Of a DNA stretch of 51,923 bases, positions 42,961 through 51,923 are shown in pieces. A program made the position numbers and the translations under genes. The notes beneath the pieces were generated by a model, which worked only from the letters and a program-made list of their open reading frames with translations, was not told the origin of the DNA and did no database searches. Numbering within the stretch: the first letter of the stretch is position 1; each line of letters opens with the position of its first letter. Source of the stretch: Nitrospira sp. Lineage in GTDB: Bacteria > Nitrospirota > Nitrospiria > Nitrospirales > Nitrospiraceae. The DNA lies in the NCBI GenBank assembly GCA_024331045.1, contig JANDJC010000017.1:1-51923 (forward strand), read 5' to 3'.

Positions 42961-43689
42961 TCAAGGCAGGATAATTGTGTCTTGCGGGTAGCCCAAGTCC
43001 AGGAGCATGGTTTCCACCGCCTCAACCATGGGAGGTGGGCCGCACAGGAAAATGCGCGTCTCTGGTCCTGGCGCGGGAAGGTGTTGGCGCAACACCTCGG
43101 GAGTGACACGGCCGGTTCCTTGTTGCCATCTGGCAGGAGGGTGTTCCAAGAGATGGTAACAGTGGAAATGAGGAAACTCTCGAACGTAGCGGTCCCATTC
43201 GTGACGGAAAATGATGTCTTCCTCGGTCTTGTTGGCGAAGATCAAAAACAGTTCAGCCTTGATCTGGCGGGAGAGGATCCAACGGATGATAGCGATCATC
43301 GGGGTGATGCCGGTCCCTCCCGCCACGAACCCAACATGGGTGGCCATGCCATCCACCCAATGGCCGCCGGTGTTGGGTCCGCTCATCAAAACCGTGTCGC
43401 CGATGTGCCGATCATGGAGGTAGCGGGAGACAAGGCCAGTTTCGTACCGCTTGACGGTCAAATCAAAATACCCTGTCACGCCCGGGAGGGATGAGGGAGT
43501 ATAGGCCCGTTTCACTGACTTGCCGTTGATGGTGGCATGGACATAGAGGAAATCGCCCGGTGACATATCAAGTGTTGCATTGGCGGGCAGTTCGAAGCGG
43601 AAGGTCTTGGTGTCATGTGTATCCGGCTCAATCTGGATCAGTGTGTAAGGAACGGGCGAGGTGGTCTTGATACGGGTCACGGCAGCCAT
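42961..43689 (-). CDS. FAD/NAD(P)-dependent ferredoxin-reductase-type oxidoreductase
   Basis: A 242-residue flavoprotein from ATG 43689; the frame runs to a GTG at 43749. The FAD-binding motif is KRAYTPSSLPG near residue 61, NAD(P) binding is FVAGGTGITPMIAII near 121, and the C-terminal FLCGPPPMVEAVE is typical of cytochrome-b5-reductase and phenol-hydroxylase reductase modules. There is no iron-sulfur domain, so it must pass electrons to a separate partner. The partner is not visible here; the desaturase is a speculative candidate. Confidence 0.85.
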   Translation of the reverse strand: MAAVTRIKTTSPVPYTLIQIEPDTHDTKTFRFELPANATLDMSPGDFLYVHATINGKSVKRAYTPSSLPGVTGYFDLTVKRYETGLVSRYLHDRHIGDTVLMSGPNTGGHWVDGMATHVGFVAGGTGITPMIAIIRWILSRQIKAELFLIFANKTEEDIIFRHEWDRYVREFPHFHCYHLLEHPPARWQQGTGRVTPEVLRQHLPAPGPETRIFLCGPPPMVEAVETMLLDLGYPQDTIILP

Positions 43690-43883
43690 GGAGGCCCTAT
43701 CATACGGTGTGTCTCCTATGAGCGCAATGCCGAATGGAAATGTGCTCACAACAAATGGACGGTGTGGGACCCAATGTTGTGCGTCTTTCTCACAGTGGAT
43801 CGCTCTTCTCTTCGTGACCGCCCTTGTTTAGCCAGGGGCGAACCAAAGGGGTGGTTCTTGCGACGAGAGGAGGGAAGGCTCCT

Positions 43884-44888
43884 TTAGCCACCGTGGTCCG
43901 TGCGCGAGACTTCTGCAAGGCGATGTTTCTCCACGCTGGCCAGTACGGGGCGTGCGGCGGTGATGCGGTGGTCGATGGCTCGACTCAGCCAGCGGCGGGC
44001 TTCTTCAGTATCACGTTTGACGCCTCGCCCGAACGCATACATCACGCCTAGCACGTACATGGCCTCTCCGTTGCCGGCTTCCGCCAACCGACGGAGACCA
44101 GCGGAAGCTTTGCTGTACCAACCGACGGATTCAGGCGCATGTTGACCATCTCGCTGTGCATAGAATCGCCCCAGACGGTATTGGGCAAAGGCGTCGCCGC
44201 GCTCGGCCAGCTCATGGTCGCGGGTGAGACGCACGGCTCCGCTGGGAGGCGATGCTGACGTCACAGGAGAGGTCGGAAAGACGGACGATGGTTCTTGCTG
44301 CCCTCTTTGGCGGGCGACCACCTGTGGGGGAGCAGGGGCGTGGAAGGGGCTAGACGATCGCGTTTCCGGTTGTGCCTCCTGCCGACTTGCGACGTGAGCC
44401 GCCGCTTTGGCCGCTGAAGCGGCGAGGGTAGGAAGCGAATCGTGCCGCGCATCTTCCGGAGTACGGGACAGGGAAGAAGAAGCCAAAGGGGTTACAGGGA
44501 CCTGTCCAGCCTTTTGCTGAGTCGGAAGCCGTTTTCCCGTCGATCGTTTGACCGCGATCTCCTGGTGGTCCGGTCTAGCCGGGTCCTTCTCAAGATCCGT
44601 CGGTTTGCCAAGGGAGGCCACCGTGGTAGGAGCGGCGAAGCCCTCTCTCTGATGAGATGAAGACTGATCAACTTGCTGGCAAGGTGAAGGGGGATCGGCA
44701 GAGAGACTGAGGTCCAGACTCTGTGGGCAATCGGCGTATTCATGGGGTGCCGGTAACCAGATATTCAGCGCGGAAATACCGCCCACGCATCCAACGGCGA
44801 GCAGAGCCCACCGTGTCAATCGGCGTCTGGCTATTTGGCGATCACTGGGAGGAACCAGAACGAGTCCGGGGTAGCCCTGCTTGCCCAT
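43884..44888 (-). CDS. Membrane-anchored Sel1-repeat protein
   Basis: A 334-residue protein from the ATG at 44888 (longer frame to 45005). A transmembrane helix lies at about 24-46, followed by some 170 residues of low-complexity Pro/Ser/Ala/Gln-rich linker. The C-terminal part holds about two to three Sel1/TPR-like repeats: GDAFAQYRLGRFYA, GNGEAMYVLGVMYAFGRGV and EEARRWLSRAI. Such repeats bind other proteins; a periplasmic scaffold role is inferred. Cysteines in the linker near residues 55 and 70 could pair. Confidence 0.8.
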   Translation of the reverse strand: MGKQGYPGLVLVPPSDRQIARRRLTRWALLAVGCVGGISALNIWLPAPHEYADCPQSLDLSLSADPPSPCQQVDQSSSHQREGFAAPTTVASLGKPTDLEKDPARPDHQEIAVKRSTGKRLPTQQKAGQVPVTPLASSSLSRTPEDARHDSLPTLAASAAKAAAHVASRQEAQPETRSSSPFHAPAPPQVVARQRGQQEPSSVFPTSPVTSASPPSGAVRLTRDHELAERGDAFAQYRLGRFYAQRDGQHAPESVGWYSKASAGLRRLAEAGNGEAMYVLGVMYAFGRGVKRDTEEARRWLSRAIDHRITAARPVLASVEKHRLAEVSRTDHGG

Positions 44889-45172
44889 ACCTGCTCCGAG
44901 AAGCCTAGGGGCAAGTATATCAAGATCTCCTCGAATTGTCGTGGAGTTCTTACAGAATTGAGGATTGAGGAATGGGGCGACAATAAAAGAAAAAGGGTAC
45001 CCCAAAGGGGTGCCGCTTGAGGTGGTTGAACGATGGGGGAGGATGGCGAATGTCTTTGAGGGGTAACACCTCCAGTGGGAGAACTGACCGTTGCTTTACC
45101 CTCTTCTATCTTGGAAAAGAAGGTCCTATAACTAAAAAATTAAAATTGAGACGCCAAAGCCACTTAAGCAGG

Positions 45173-45604
45173 ATGGAGGGCCGAGCAGTGCAGTCCATTG
45201 AGAACAACCTGACAGTTATTGATGCCGGTGGACCGTTTCGTGAGCCTAGGGAAGAGGTCTTGTCATATGACTACTCCATTCAACGATCGACCTGGCCGAC
45301 GCCCCATGGGGTTCGTGTCAAGGTCTCGATCCCGGATGAGCTGGCAGTGTTTCGAGAACGGTTGCTGGGATCGGTTTCCTGTTCACCGGGGCGCCAGTTG
45401 ATGATTAATAACATCCTTTCCAAGAAGATTGCCGACTGGAAGATAAAGATTGCCGAACAAGAGGGCCTCTTGGCGGAACGGCGTGACGTAATGCTGGCAC
45501 CATTTGTTGGACCATGGTCGCACCTCCTGCCCAAGCTAGAAGAGTGGTTTCAAAAGGAGCAGGTGGTTGTGCGAGAGGAGATCCGAAAGCGGGTGGGGGT
45601 TTGA
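45173..45604 (+). CDS. Hypothetical protein, 143 residues
   Basis: The frame from ATG 45173 gives a soluble, mainly helical protein. It has VKVSIPDELAVFRERLLGSV, then helices with KKIADWKIKIAEQEGLLAER and a Trp-containing C-terminal helix. The reading frame continues upstream to a TTG at 45017, but that part looks unstructured. I do not recognise a family. It ends 4 bp before the stop of the convergent gene. The hairpin GGTACCCC/GGGGTGCC near 44997-45013 lies upstream. Confidence 0.6.
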   Translation: MEGRAVQSIENNLTVIDAGGPFREPREEVLSYDYSIQRSTWPTPHGVRVKVSIPDELAVFRERLLGSVSCSPGRQLMINNILSKKIADWKIKIAEQEGLLAERRDVMLAPFVGPWSHLLPKLEEWFQKEQVVVREEIRKRVGV

Positions 45605-45608
45605 ACGG

Positions 45609-46235
45609 CTAGAAAATTCGTCGGTAGTGTTTGGAGTGTATGCCCGATTCATCGGCGAATCCGAGTGAGCCGGTATCCGGATTGGCAGTATCGTTCAAAT
45701 CGATTCGGTAATGGCCCCGCACCTCCTCCATAGCAACCTCAAAGGGGACGGCCCCCGGATAAAGGCTCCCCGGTGCATGGGCTCCCGTGGTCAATGTACG
45801 AAGGGTCTCCACCTCTGCATACAATTTATCGGAAAAAATGTAGATATTAGCGATAGCGTGATCGCCTAATGGATGGCCAGGCGAGGTAGCGGGCAGTTGA
45901 TCGCCCAGGGTGCCAGCTAGTCGGTGTTCCTTGAGACGTTTTAACAGGGCAACAATCTGGCTATCCGTCGCTTGCGGCGGTACGACCAATCCGACGGCGT
46001 TCATCTCTGGGACAACGGCCTGCACGGTAAACATGACGGGAGCCGCGTCGGGGTCTTCGATTGACGAGATGGCGGGCCCCTCCGTGCCGGTCGCCTGTTT
46101 GTTACGGGAACTGGGCACAATCAAGGCGACAAACAGCCACAATCCCGCCAGCACTCCAAACATGACGACGAGTGGATGGAGGCCAGCCCGTTTGCCCTCT
46201 TGATAGGGTTGAGAGGGCCCTTTTTCTTCGCTCAT
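45609..46235 (-). CDS. Single-pass membrane protein, 208 residues, unknown
   Basis: The N-terminus is cytoplasmic and polar, one transmembrane helix spans about residues 20-42 (LHPLVVMFGVLAGLWLFVAL), and the rest is extracytoplasmic. That domain contains MFTVQAVVPEMNAVGLVVPP and a segment with TDSQIVALLKRLKEHRL, plausible alpha/beta. The ATG overlaps the mazG stop (ATGA), so it is translated after MazG. Family not recognised. Confidence 0.75.
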   Translation of the reverse strand: MSEEKGPSQPYQEGKRAGLHPLVVMFGVLAGLWLFVALIVPSSRNKQATGTEGPAISSIEDPDAAPVMFTVQAVVPEMNAVGLVVPPQATDSQIVALLKRLKEHRLAGTLGDQLPATSPGHPLGDHAIANIYIFSDKLYAEVETLRTLTTGAHAPGSLYPGAVPFEVAMEEVRGHYRIDLNDTANPDTGSLGFADESGIHSKHYRRIF

Positions 46236-47119
46236 GCGCCGGTGTCCTTCTCTGGAAGAGGCGCCGTGTTGCTGATCTGGGAAGGAGCCAGGCGCCGCTT
46301 GGCCTCTTCCCAGAGACGATCCATGTCGGCTAGGGTCATGTCCGTAAGTGATCGTCCCCCTTCAGCCGCCAGCTGTTCCATAAGGGAAAAACGATTGATA
46401 AACCGATTTGTGGCCTGCCGAAGGGCCTCTTCCGGATTGACCTTGAGAAAACGGGCCAGATTGACGAGGGAGAACAGGATATCTCCCAGTTCCGCTTCGA
46501 TTTCGGCTTGTTGAGCTGGCCGGACAGGAGCCGATACTGTTCCACCGTTGTCCAGAGCTCGTTTCAATTCGCCGACTTCTTCCGTGACCTTCTCAAAAAT
46601 TTGTTCGAGCCCCCCAGCATTGTGCGGCCAATCAAATCCGACACGAGCCGCTCTGGCCTGGACCTGATAAGCGCGCAACAGGGCCGGAAGCGTCTTGGGG
46701 ACCCCATCGAGGGCTGAGGGAGGGTGTCCTGCCGCTTCGCGCTCGGCCCGTTTGATCTGTTCCCATTGGCTCAGCACCTGATCGCTGTTGGTGATGGAGC
46801 CGGGTTGGCCGTCCGTGGCAAACACATGGGGATGCCGTCGAATCAGCTTCTCAGCCAATGTCTGCAGTACATCGTTGATGGTAAAGGTGCCGGCTTCAGC
46901 GGCGATCTGGCTGTGAAACAACACCTGTAACAGCACGTCGCCCAGCTCCTCTCGCAGTTTGGCCTCGTCGCCCTGGTCGATCGTCTCCAGTACCTCGTAG
47001 GCTTCTTCGAGTAGATAGGGCTTGAGCGATGCATGGGTCTGTTTGCGATCCCACGGGCACCCGTTGGGGGCGCGTAGCGCCGCCATAATACCTGCTACCT
47101 TGTCGAAGTGTTCCGACAT
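46232..47119 (-). CDS. mazG: Nucleoside triphosphate pyrophosphohydrolase MazG
   Basis: A 295-residue MazG with the usual two tandem domains. The first has GCPWDRKQTHASLKPYLLEE with the EExxE metal site and ELGDVLLQVLFHSQIA; the second has EKVTEEVGELKRAL and EAELGDILFSLVNLARF. It hydrolyses (d)NTPs to NMP and pyrophosphate and removes non-canonical nucleotides. It is coupled to the downstream membrane protein by a four-base overlap. The 3' tail is slightly longer than in Escherichia coli. Confidence 0.95.
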   Translation of the reverse strand: MSEHFDKVAGIMAALRAPNGCPWDRKQTHASLKPYLLEEAYEVLETIDQGDEAKLREELGDVLLQVLFHSQIAAEAGTFTINDVLQTLAEKLIRRHPHVFATDGQPGSITNSDQVLSQWEQIKRAEREAAGHPPSALDGVPKTLPALLRAYQVQARAARVGFDWPHNAGGLEQIFEKVTEEVGELKRALDNGGTVSAPVRPAQQAEIEAELGDILFSLVNLARFLKVNPEEALRQATNRFINRFSLMEQLAAEGGRSLTDMTLADMDRLWEEAKRRLAPSQISNTAPLPEKDTGA

Positions 47120-48282
47120 GATGTGCTTTCTCCCATCCGCCGATCAATGAGGCCCCGCTGCGCTGTCGAGACCCCGCTGCGCCGTCACTCTATACCGAGA
47201 GTGACTGTCTCTTCAATGTCGGCGGCAAGCGGCCATGCTGCATACCCCAAAATGTAAAAGAGCTGTTTGAAGGCAAAATAGAGGGGCATTTTTGCTGACC
47301 GCAGCGAAAAACCGGTTCCCTATGGTCCAGTGCCTCATGCGCTGGAGCGGTGCAGAGGCGTCCTGTTTTTTGCTCGGCTCGTTCGAGGTGCGTCCCGGAT
47401 ATGATGAGGCCAAGTACCTCGTCCAACACCGCGCCGCTTGGATGCCGCCTGTAGTGTCCAGCTGGTTCACGCAAACGTGTGGTGGTCTGGACCGTCATCA
47501 AGACGAGCAGGCTCGCTGTGACATTCAATGTGAGGTGGAGCCGGCGCACGGATATCCACTTACAGCAATTGATCTGCACTCTGGGGCTGGCGGTGACTTT
47601 TGGGGGCCATCAACAGCCAGCAGTTGCCGCTGCCCCCAAGGCAACTTCAGAACTGGAAAACCTACGGGCAGCTTGGGTTTTCGTTGCATTCAATAAAGAT
47701 CGTTCGGTCGAATCTTGTGAAAGGAGCCGGATAGAAGCTGAAAAACGAAGGCAAGGTACCGGGCGGGAGGTCGACTTGACGCCTCAAGTCAGCTCGTGGG
47801 CATTTAAACTGATGATCCCCTTTTCTTGATGGACGACTCAAGAGGTTGGCGTCGCCGCCTTCCTGTGGCTTGGCTTGCGCAAACCTGCCAAGCGAATACG
47901 TCCCTTCCACACGAATGGCAGTACGGAGATGCAGTAGGGAGATATGGTTAATAGCCTTGTCGCACTACAGGGCAGCAGGATCAGGTTCTATACAAGAGGC
48001 TATGAAGTTTCTTGCTTCCTTACCAGACGTTGGACCTCCCCTGTGTCCGCACAGGCATGAAGCATGACAAACTGTAGCCGTATCAGTACGCGTTTTGTGT
48101 GGACGATTCGCACGATCAAGACTGATACCAAATCCTGATGGTGATAGGGGCGAGGGTTGACGTTGCACGCCGAACCATTCGAGGCTGGTTCCGTGGCCCT
48201 CTCTCCTTCAAACGGCTGCGCGACACAGCGGCGCGCCGGATAGGTTAACCGTTAGGTCGCAACGAACATCCGGAAGGGAGCA
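47120..48282. other. 1.16-kb region without a recognisable gene
   Basis: Open frames up to 134 codons exist on both strands (for example 47292-47696 plus, 47190-47579 minus) but overlap each other and show no family motif, signal or good ribosome site. A short duplicated phrase (ccgctgcgctgtcgagac / ccgctgcgccgtc) lies near 47155-47185. The stretch before 48283 has GGAAGGGAG, the ribosome site of the next, broken gene. The region looks like decayed accessory DNA. Confidence 0.45.
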
Positions 48283-48815
48283 ATGACTTTATCGAAGTAC
48301 CAAAGCACACTGCCGCAACTCGGAGGCGAGTTCTTCATGACTGACGGGGGGATCGAAACCACGCTCATTTCCCTCGACGGTCGGGAGCTGCCCCATTTTG
48401 CCGCTTTTTATTTGCTCAAGACACAGGAAGGGGAGCAGGCCCTGCGAACGTACTTCCGAACATATGGGGAATTGGCCAGGAGGTTCAACACAGGCCCGAT
48501 TTTGGAAACCGCGACATGGCGGCGAATTCAGACTGGGGCGCGAAGCCTGGGTATGGCGCCGCCGCTCTTACAGAATGCAACGGACAGGCAGTCCGTCTGC
48601 TCGAAGACATCAGAAACGAGTATGAAACCGACCGGACGCTGGTGGTCATCAGCGGGTGCATCGGACCGCGAGGGGATGGATACCTGCCCGATCCCGCCAT
48701 GTCAGAACGCGAAGCCGAGGAGTACCATCGAATGCAGCTCGAGACGTTCGCGCAGACTGCCGCTGATCTTGTGACGGCCATCACCATGACCTATGTCGAG
48801 GAGGCGATCGGGACA
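48283..48815 (+). pseudogene. Homocysteine S-methyltransferase family gene, frameshifted and truncated
   Basis: The start has a good ribosome site. The first frame gives FFMTDGGIETTLISLDGREL and ARRFNTGPILETATWR. Near 48517-48523 one base is missing in TGGCGGCGAAT, and homology continues in another frame as ANSDWGAKPGYGAAALTE, VVISGCIGPRGDGYLPD and DLVTAITMTYVEEAIG. These belong to the MmuM/homocysteine methyltransferase family, which is about 300 residues. The C-terminal part with the zinc-binding GGCC motif is absent; the frame then runs into unrelated sequence at a tandem repeat. The product cannot be active. Confidence 0.85.
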
Positions 48816-48826
48816 GTGCAATCGCC

Positions 48827-48857
48827 GACACGTTGCTCGAACGACACGTTGCTCGAA
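48827..48857 (+). repeat. 15-bp tandem duplication at a gene-fusion junction
   Basis: GACACGTTGCTCGAA occurs at 48827-48841 and again at 48843-48857, one base apart. The repeat marks the point where homocysteine-methyltransferase similarity ends and a different coding segment begins. Confidence 0.9.
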
Positions 48858-49061
48858 TTGGAGCAGCAATTTGGAGCCCTGTCGTGCGACACGCAAGGCA
48901 TTCATGGGCCGTGGCGGTATGAGGGGCAGAGTTACCGTGGCGACCTGATCCGCGTCTCCGTCGATGTAACCGATGAACCGAAACATCGACCCTCCTTCGT
49001 TGAATACAAAGAACGGCTCAAGGTCCGCTTGAAGCAGATCGATAGCTGGATAACCACCTGA
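48843..49061 (+). pseudogene. C-terminal fragment of another protein fused to the methyltransferase remnant
   Basis: After the repeat the open frame reads LELEQQFGALSCDTQGIHGP, RGDLIRVSVDVTDEPKHRPS and FVEYKERLKVRLKQIDSWIT, with a natural stop. It looks like the 3' two thirds of a small conserved protein of about 80-100 residues. I cannot name the family. It has nothing to do with homocysteine methyltransferases, so the junction is a deletion or insertion scar. Confidence 0.5.
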
Positions 49062-49336
49062 TCGAAGTCATTTGAACAATCACCGCACAGGCCCTGTGGC
49101 ATCCGGCCTTACCGGCCTTCAATGGTCATTTACGCCGCAGCTTTTGTGCGGGCTCGAGCACTTGTGTGCGTTTCTCAGGTTCGGGCCATGTGCCGGATCC
49201 GCAATGCCATGATGACATCTCACCAGCATTCAGGACCGGGCTTGTCGCGGCCGTCGGCTTGCGGGGTAACAGCCCCTATGGTAGGGTACCAATCATCTGT
49301 CTTCCGGCAGTCGAAGTCCGTGGTGAGGAGGAGAGA

Positions 49337-49744
49337 ATGAGTGAGCAAGAACAAGGGTTTGTAGTACGGGATCGGCGGGGGATGGGTGGGTCGGCGACAA
49401 CGGGATCATCTGCCGCTTACGAGAAACCTGCAGCCGAAGAGAAGTCGTCGCCATCCTCGTCAAGGTCGGATACCGGCGGACCTCAGGACGCGCCGTTACC
49501 AGTTACCTTTTCGTCCTTTGTGATTTCGTTGGGGTCCTCTGCCTTGATGTTGATGGGGGAGCGGCTGGATCCTCGTCAAGAAGCCATGCCGGTCAATTTG
49601 CCCCAGGCGAAGGAAATTATCGATCTCCTTTCGATTTTGGAAGAAAAGACCAAGGGGAATCTCACGTCCGAGGAGCAAACGGTCCTGCGCGATATGCTCT
49701 ATGCGCTTCGAATGAAATACGTCGCGTTGGCTCCGCCCAAATAG
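49337..49744 (+). CDS. DUF1844 domain protein
   Basis: A 135-residue soluble protein starting at ATG 49337 after GAGGAGGAGAGA. The first 55 residues are disordered and Ser/Pro-rich. The DUF1844 domain follows: TFSSFVISLGSSALMLMGE, NLPQAKEIIDLLSILEEKTK and LTSEEQTVLRDMLYALRMKY. The family is widespread and has no assigned function. It precedes the ntrY-like gene by 178 bp on the same strand. Confidence 0.88.
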   Translation: MSEQEQGFVVRDRRGMGGSATTGSSAAYEKPAAEEKSSPSSSRSDTGGPQDAPLPVTFSSFVISLGSSALMLMGERLDPRQEAMPVNLPQAKEIIDLLSILEEKTKGNLTSEEQTVLRDMLYALRMKYVALAPPK

Positions 49745-49922
49745 AGAGCGGTTCTGCCTGTTGGCGACAGGACCCTGTTTTCCCCATCGTTTCCCCGACA
49801 ACGGCGTGTCCGGTCCGTGCTCGGTCATGCTCGGTCATGGTAGAGGGACAGAACGGGAACCCAGCGATGGTCCGTATATGACCCGAGCCGTTGCTCTCTC
49901 TTAAGGAGGAGACGCTCATCCC

Positions 49923-51923
49923 ATGTCGGAAGCGGATTCTGTGACCAATAAACAGACCGCCAGTGGGGCCCCGTCTTCCGGTTCCGTCTCCGTTCCCGTG
50001 CAGACCGGTGATATTCGGCTGAGTGGAATCCCTTCCGGGACCTCTACGCAACTAGAGAGAAAAAAGCCGCACCTGCGACCTGTCTGGATTGTCCTTATCC
50101 TTCTCATCCCCTGCCTGGCCTTGACGTTTTATTACGCGCAAGTGGCCGTGCCGGGCGGTGAGGAGAAGGGATCGCTCTTGCCGTCGGCCAGCTATGCCCT
50201 TGTGCTGCTACTGGTCAATCTGGACTTGATCGGGCTGGTTGTGCTGACCTTGCTCCTGTCAAGGAATCTGATCAAGGCCTATTTCGAGCGCCGCCATCGA
50301 CTTGTCGGCTCCGGCTTTCGCACCAAGCTCATCGCGGCGTTCATTGGGTTCTCGCTGATTCCTACGGTGTTGCTGGCGGTTGTCGCCAGCGGGTTTCTCA
50401 ACAAGGCGGTGGACGTCTGGTTTAGCGAGCGGATTGAAAACGTGATGAGAGATTCCTATGAGGTAGCCAGGCTCCAGCAGGCGGGCCACATCGCGTTGGC
50501 GGTCAACAGTGCGCGAGCGATCGGTCAGGAAATCTATCGCGAGGACATGTTGCTGCCAGAGCAGCGGGATCTCCTCATCGCGGCCATGGTGCGAAAACGG
50601 GCAGAATACGGCGTGGCGGGGATTGAGGTCTTTTCCAACAAGATGGAAGCGCTGGCCAAAACGTTTGATACGAGTGTACCGGAGGGGGTGCTCGATCTGC
50701 CGGTCAGCCAGCTGGTTCTTCAAGTGATCAACAGCAAACAAGAATCCACCTCTGTCCAAGAGGCCCAATCGGGTCGCCTCGTGCGGGCGGCCATTCCGGT
50801 CCCAGCGGGGATCAAAAGCGTTGAAGTGGCCGGCGTGGTGGTGGTTGAGACCTATATGCCGGAATCGTTGCTGGCCAAAATGGAAAGCATTAGTCGCCAG
50901 TATGAAGAGTACAAACAGATCAAGGCGATGAAAAACCCGATTAAGGCGGGGGCCTATCTCGTCATTGCCATCGTGACGGTGACAATTCTCTTTAGCGCAA
51001 CCTGGTTTGGATTTTATGTGGCTCGCGGCATCACCGTGCCGATTCAACGGTTGGCCGAGGCGACGGAGGCGGTGGCGCAAGGGGACCTCACGGTCCAGAT
51101 CGACGCCAGGGCTACCGATGAGATCGGCACACTGATTGAGTCGTTCAACCGCATGACGCAGGATTTGCTCACCAGTAAATCCAAATTAGAAGAGACCAAC
51201 CTCACGTTGCGTAACACCAATGTCGAGCTGGATCGCCGGAGGGCCTACATTGAGACGGTTGTGGCCACGATTCCCACTGGTCTCCTCTCGATCGATCGAC
51301 AAGGAGTCGTGACGACATTTAATCCATCAGGTGAGCGAATTCTGGGACTCGCCGGCGATCATCTGCGCAATCGCCCTGCCCATGAAGTCTTTAAAGAGTT
51401 CGGCCTCGACGTGTTTCAGGCCGCCTACGATCGTCTCCTGGCCGAGGAACGAAACGAGGTCAGTGCGGAGGGACAGTTGGATGTCCAGGGCAAGCTGATC
51501 ACGATCCGGTTGAGTGGGTCACGGATGAAGGACGAGGCCAACCAGGATCTGGGCTTCGTGTTGATCTTTGAAGATTTGACCGAGCTGATCAAGGCTCAGA
51601 AGGTCGCGGCGTGGCAGGAGGTGGCGCGGCGGCTTGCCCATGAGATCAAAAATCCGTTGACGCCCATTCAGTTGTCGGCCCAACGTCTGCGCAAGAAGTT
51701 CTCCGAGCGGTCGCCCGATTTTGATCGGGTATTTGAGGAAGCTACGACCGTCATCATCAACGAAGTGGGGGGGATCAAACACCTGCTGGATGAGTTCACA
51801 AAGTTTGCCAGGATGCCGGTCCCTCAGATGGCGCGTCAATCGTTGCACGAGGTCATCCAGGAAGTGGCGGCGATGTATCAGTCGGTACAAAAGGATATCG
51901 ATGTCAGTTTAGAATTGGATGAG
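49923..51923 (+). CDS. ntrY: NtrY-like sensor histidine kinase, 3' end outside the window
   Basis: The 667 visible residues begin at ATG 49923, with AAGGAGGAG upstream. A disordered start is followed by four transmembrane helices (about 58-80, 91-118, 137-160 and 338-362) with an extracytoplasmic sensor segment between the last two. A HAMP domain follows (about 362-415), then a PAS domain (VVATIPTGLLSIDRQG onwards), and the dimerisation helix with phospho-His in LAHEIKNPLTPIQLSAQRLR near residue 573. The ATPase domain is cut off by the window edge. This architecture matches NtrY, partner of the NtrX sigma-54 activator in nitrogen and envelope-redox control. NtrX should lie just beyond the window. 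Confidence 0.9.
   Translation, partial: MSEADSVTNKQTASGAPSSGSVSVPVQTGDIRLSGIPSGTSTQLERKKPHLRPVWIVLILLIPCLALTFYYAQVAVPGGEEKGSLLPSASYALVLLLVNLDLIGLVVLTLLLSRNLIKAYFERRHRLVGSGFRTKLIAAFIGFSLIPTVLLAVVASGFLNKAVDVWFSERIENVMRDSYEVARLQQAGHIALAVNSARAIGQEIYREDMLLPEQRDLLIAAMVRKRAEYGVAGIEVFSNKMEALAKTFDTSVPEGVLDLPVSQLVLQVINSKQESTSVQEAQSGRLVRAAIPVPAGIKSVEVAGVVVVETYMPESLLAKMESISRQYEEYKQIKAMKNPIKAGAYLVIAIVTVTILFSATWFGFYVARGITVPIQRLAEATEAVAQGDLTVQIDARATDEIGTLIESFNRMTQDLLTSKSKLEETNLTLRNTNVELDRRRAYIETVVATIPTGLLSIDRQGVVTTFNPSGERILGLAGDHLRNRPAHEVFKEFGLDVFQAAYDRLLAEERNEVSAEGQLDVQGKLITIRLSGSRMKDEANQDLGFVLIFEDLTELIKAQKVAAWQEVARRLAHEIKNPLTPIQLSAQRLRKKFSERSPDFDRVFEEATTVIINEVGGIKHLLDEFTKFARMPVPQMARQSLHEVIQEVAAMYQSVQKDIDVSLELDE

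Noticed and set aside
47292..47696. 134-codon open frame
   Set aside because: Overlaps frames on the other strand, lacks a ribosome site, and the product has no recognisable domain or signal.
50259..51080. 273-codon open frame on the minus strand
   Set aside because: Shadow of the ntrY-like gene, which runs through the window edge.
1..51923. tRNA, rRNA and CRISPR arrays
   Set aside because: I looked for T-loop-like GGTTCGA motifs, rRNA signatures and regularly spaced repeats and found none that hold up.

Overview
The window looks like chromosome of a Gram-negative, Nitrospira-like bacterium (phylum Nitrospirota). This rests on recognised families rather than on a search: a PrsK/PrsR pair with PEP-CTERM proteins, a two-subunit biotin-dependent pyruvate carboxylase, a hemE-hemH-hemY cluster, a lipoprotein thiol peroxidase, a diheme-free housekeeping set (mazG, sthA, cfa, desaturase) and an NtrY-type kinase. 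Genus-level assignment is inference.

Region 1 (1-12.4 kb) is an envelope/exopolysaccharide modification island. It opens with the C-terminal part of an acyltransferase-SGNH protein. A tight operon follows: carbamoyltransferase, SxtJ-like membrane protein, DUF5989 micro-protein, SGNH hydrolase and polysaccharide-deacetylase-like protein. Two more SGNH proteins come later. The island is scarred by at least five decayed insertion-sequence fragments (IS3 and IS5 families) and a beheaded FkbM methyltransferase.

Region 2 (12.4-22.5 kb) is the most interesting part. The sensor kinase prsK is flanked by two paralogous secreted jelly-roll (ConA-like) genes on the opposite strand. The sigma-54 activator prsR is followed by three PEP-CTERM or PEP-CTERM-like genes. 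I find -24/-12 promoter matches with exact spacing in front of both jelly-roll genes and both PEP-CTERM transcription units. The two PEP-CTERM promoters also share upstream blocks at matching distances. Together these look like a local PrsK/PrsR/sigma-54 regulon that couples PEP-CTERM proteins with secreted carbohydrate-binding-like proteins. No exosortase is in the window.

Region 3 (22.5-37.5 kb) is metabolism on the minus strand: TenA, soluble transhydrogenase, lipoprotein thiol peroxidase, alpha/beta hydrolase, and the carboxylase subunits. It continues with an outer-membrane-like protein, a degraded 1.3-kb stretch, a small operon (FmdB zinc ribbon, PstS-like binding protein, IPT/TIG protein), two small conserved-looking proteins, an EamA transporter, an unknown protein and a fatty-acid desaturase.

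Region 4 (37.5-51.9 kb) carries hemE-hemH-hemY, cyclopropane-fatty-acid synthase, a flavin reductase, a Sel1-repeat protein, mazG with a coupled membrane protein, a frameshifted and chimeric homocysteine S-methyltransferase remnant, a DUF1844 protein and the start of an NtrY-like kinase that runs off the end. No rRNA, tRNA or CRISPR array was seen.
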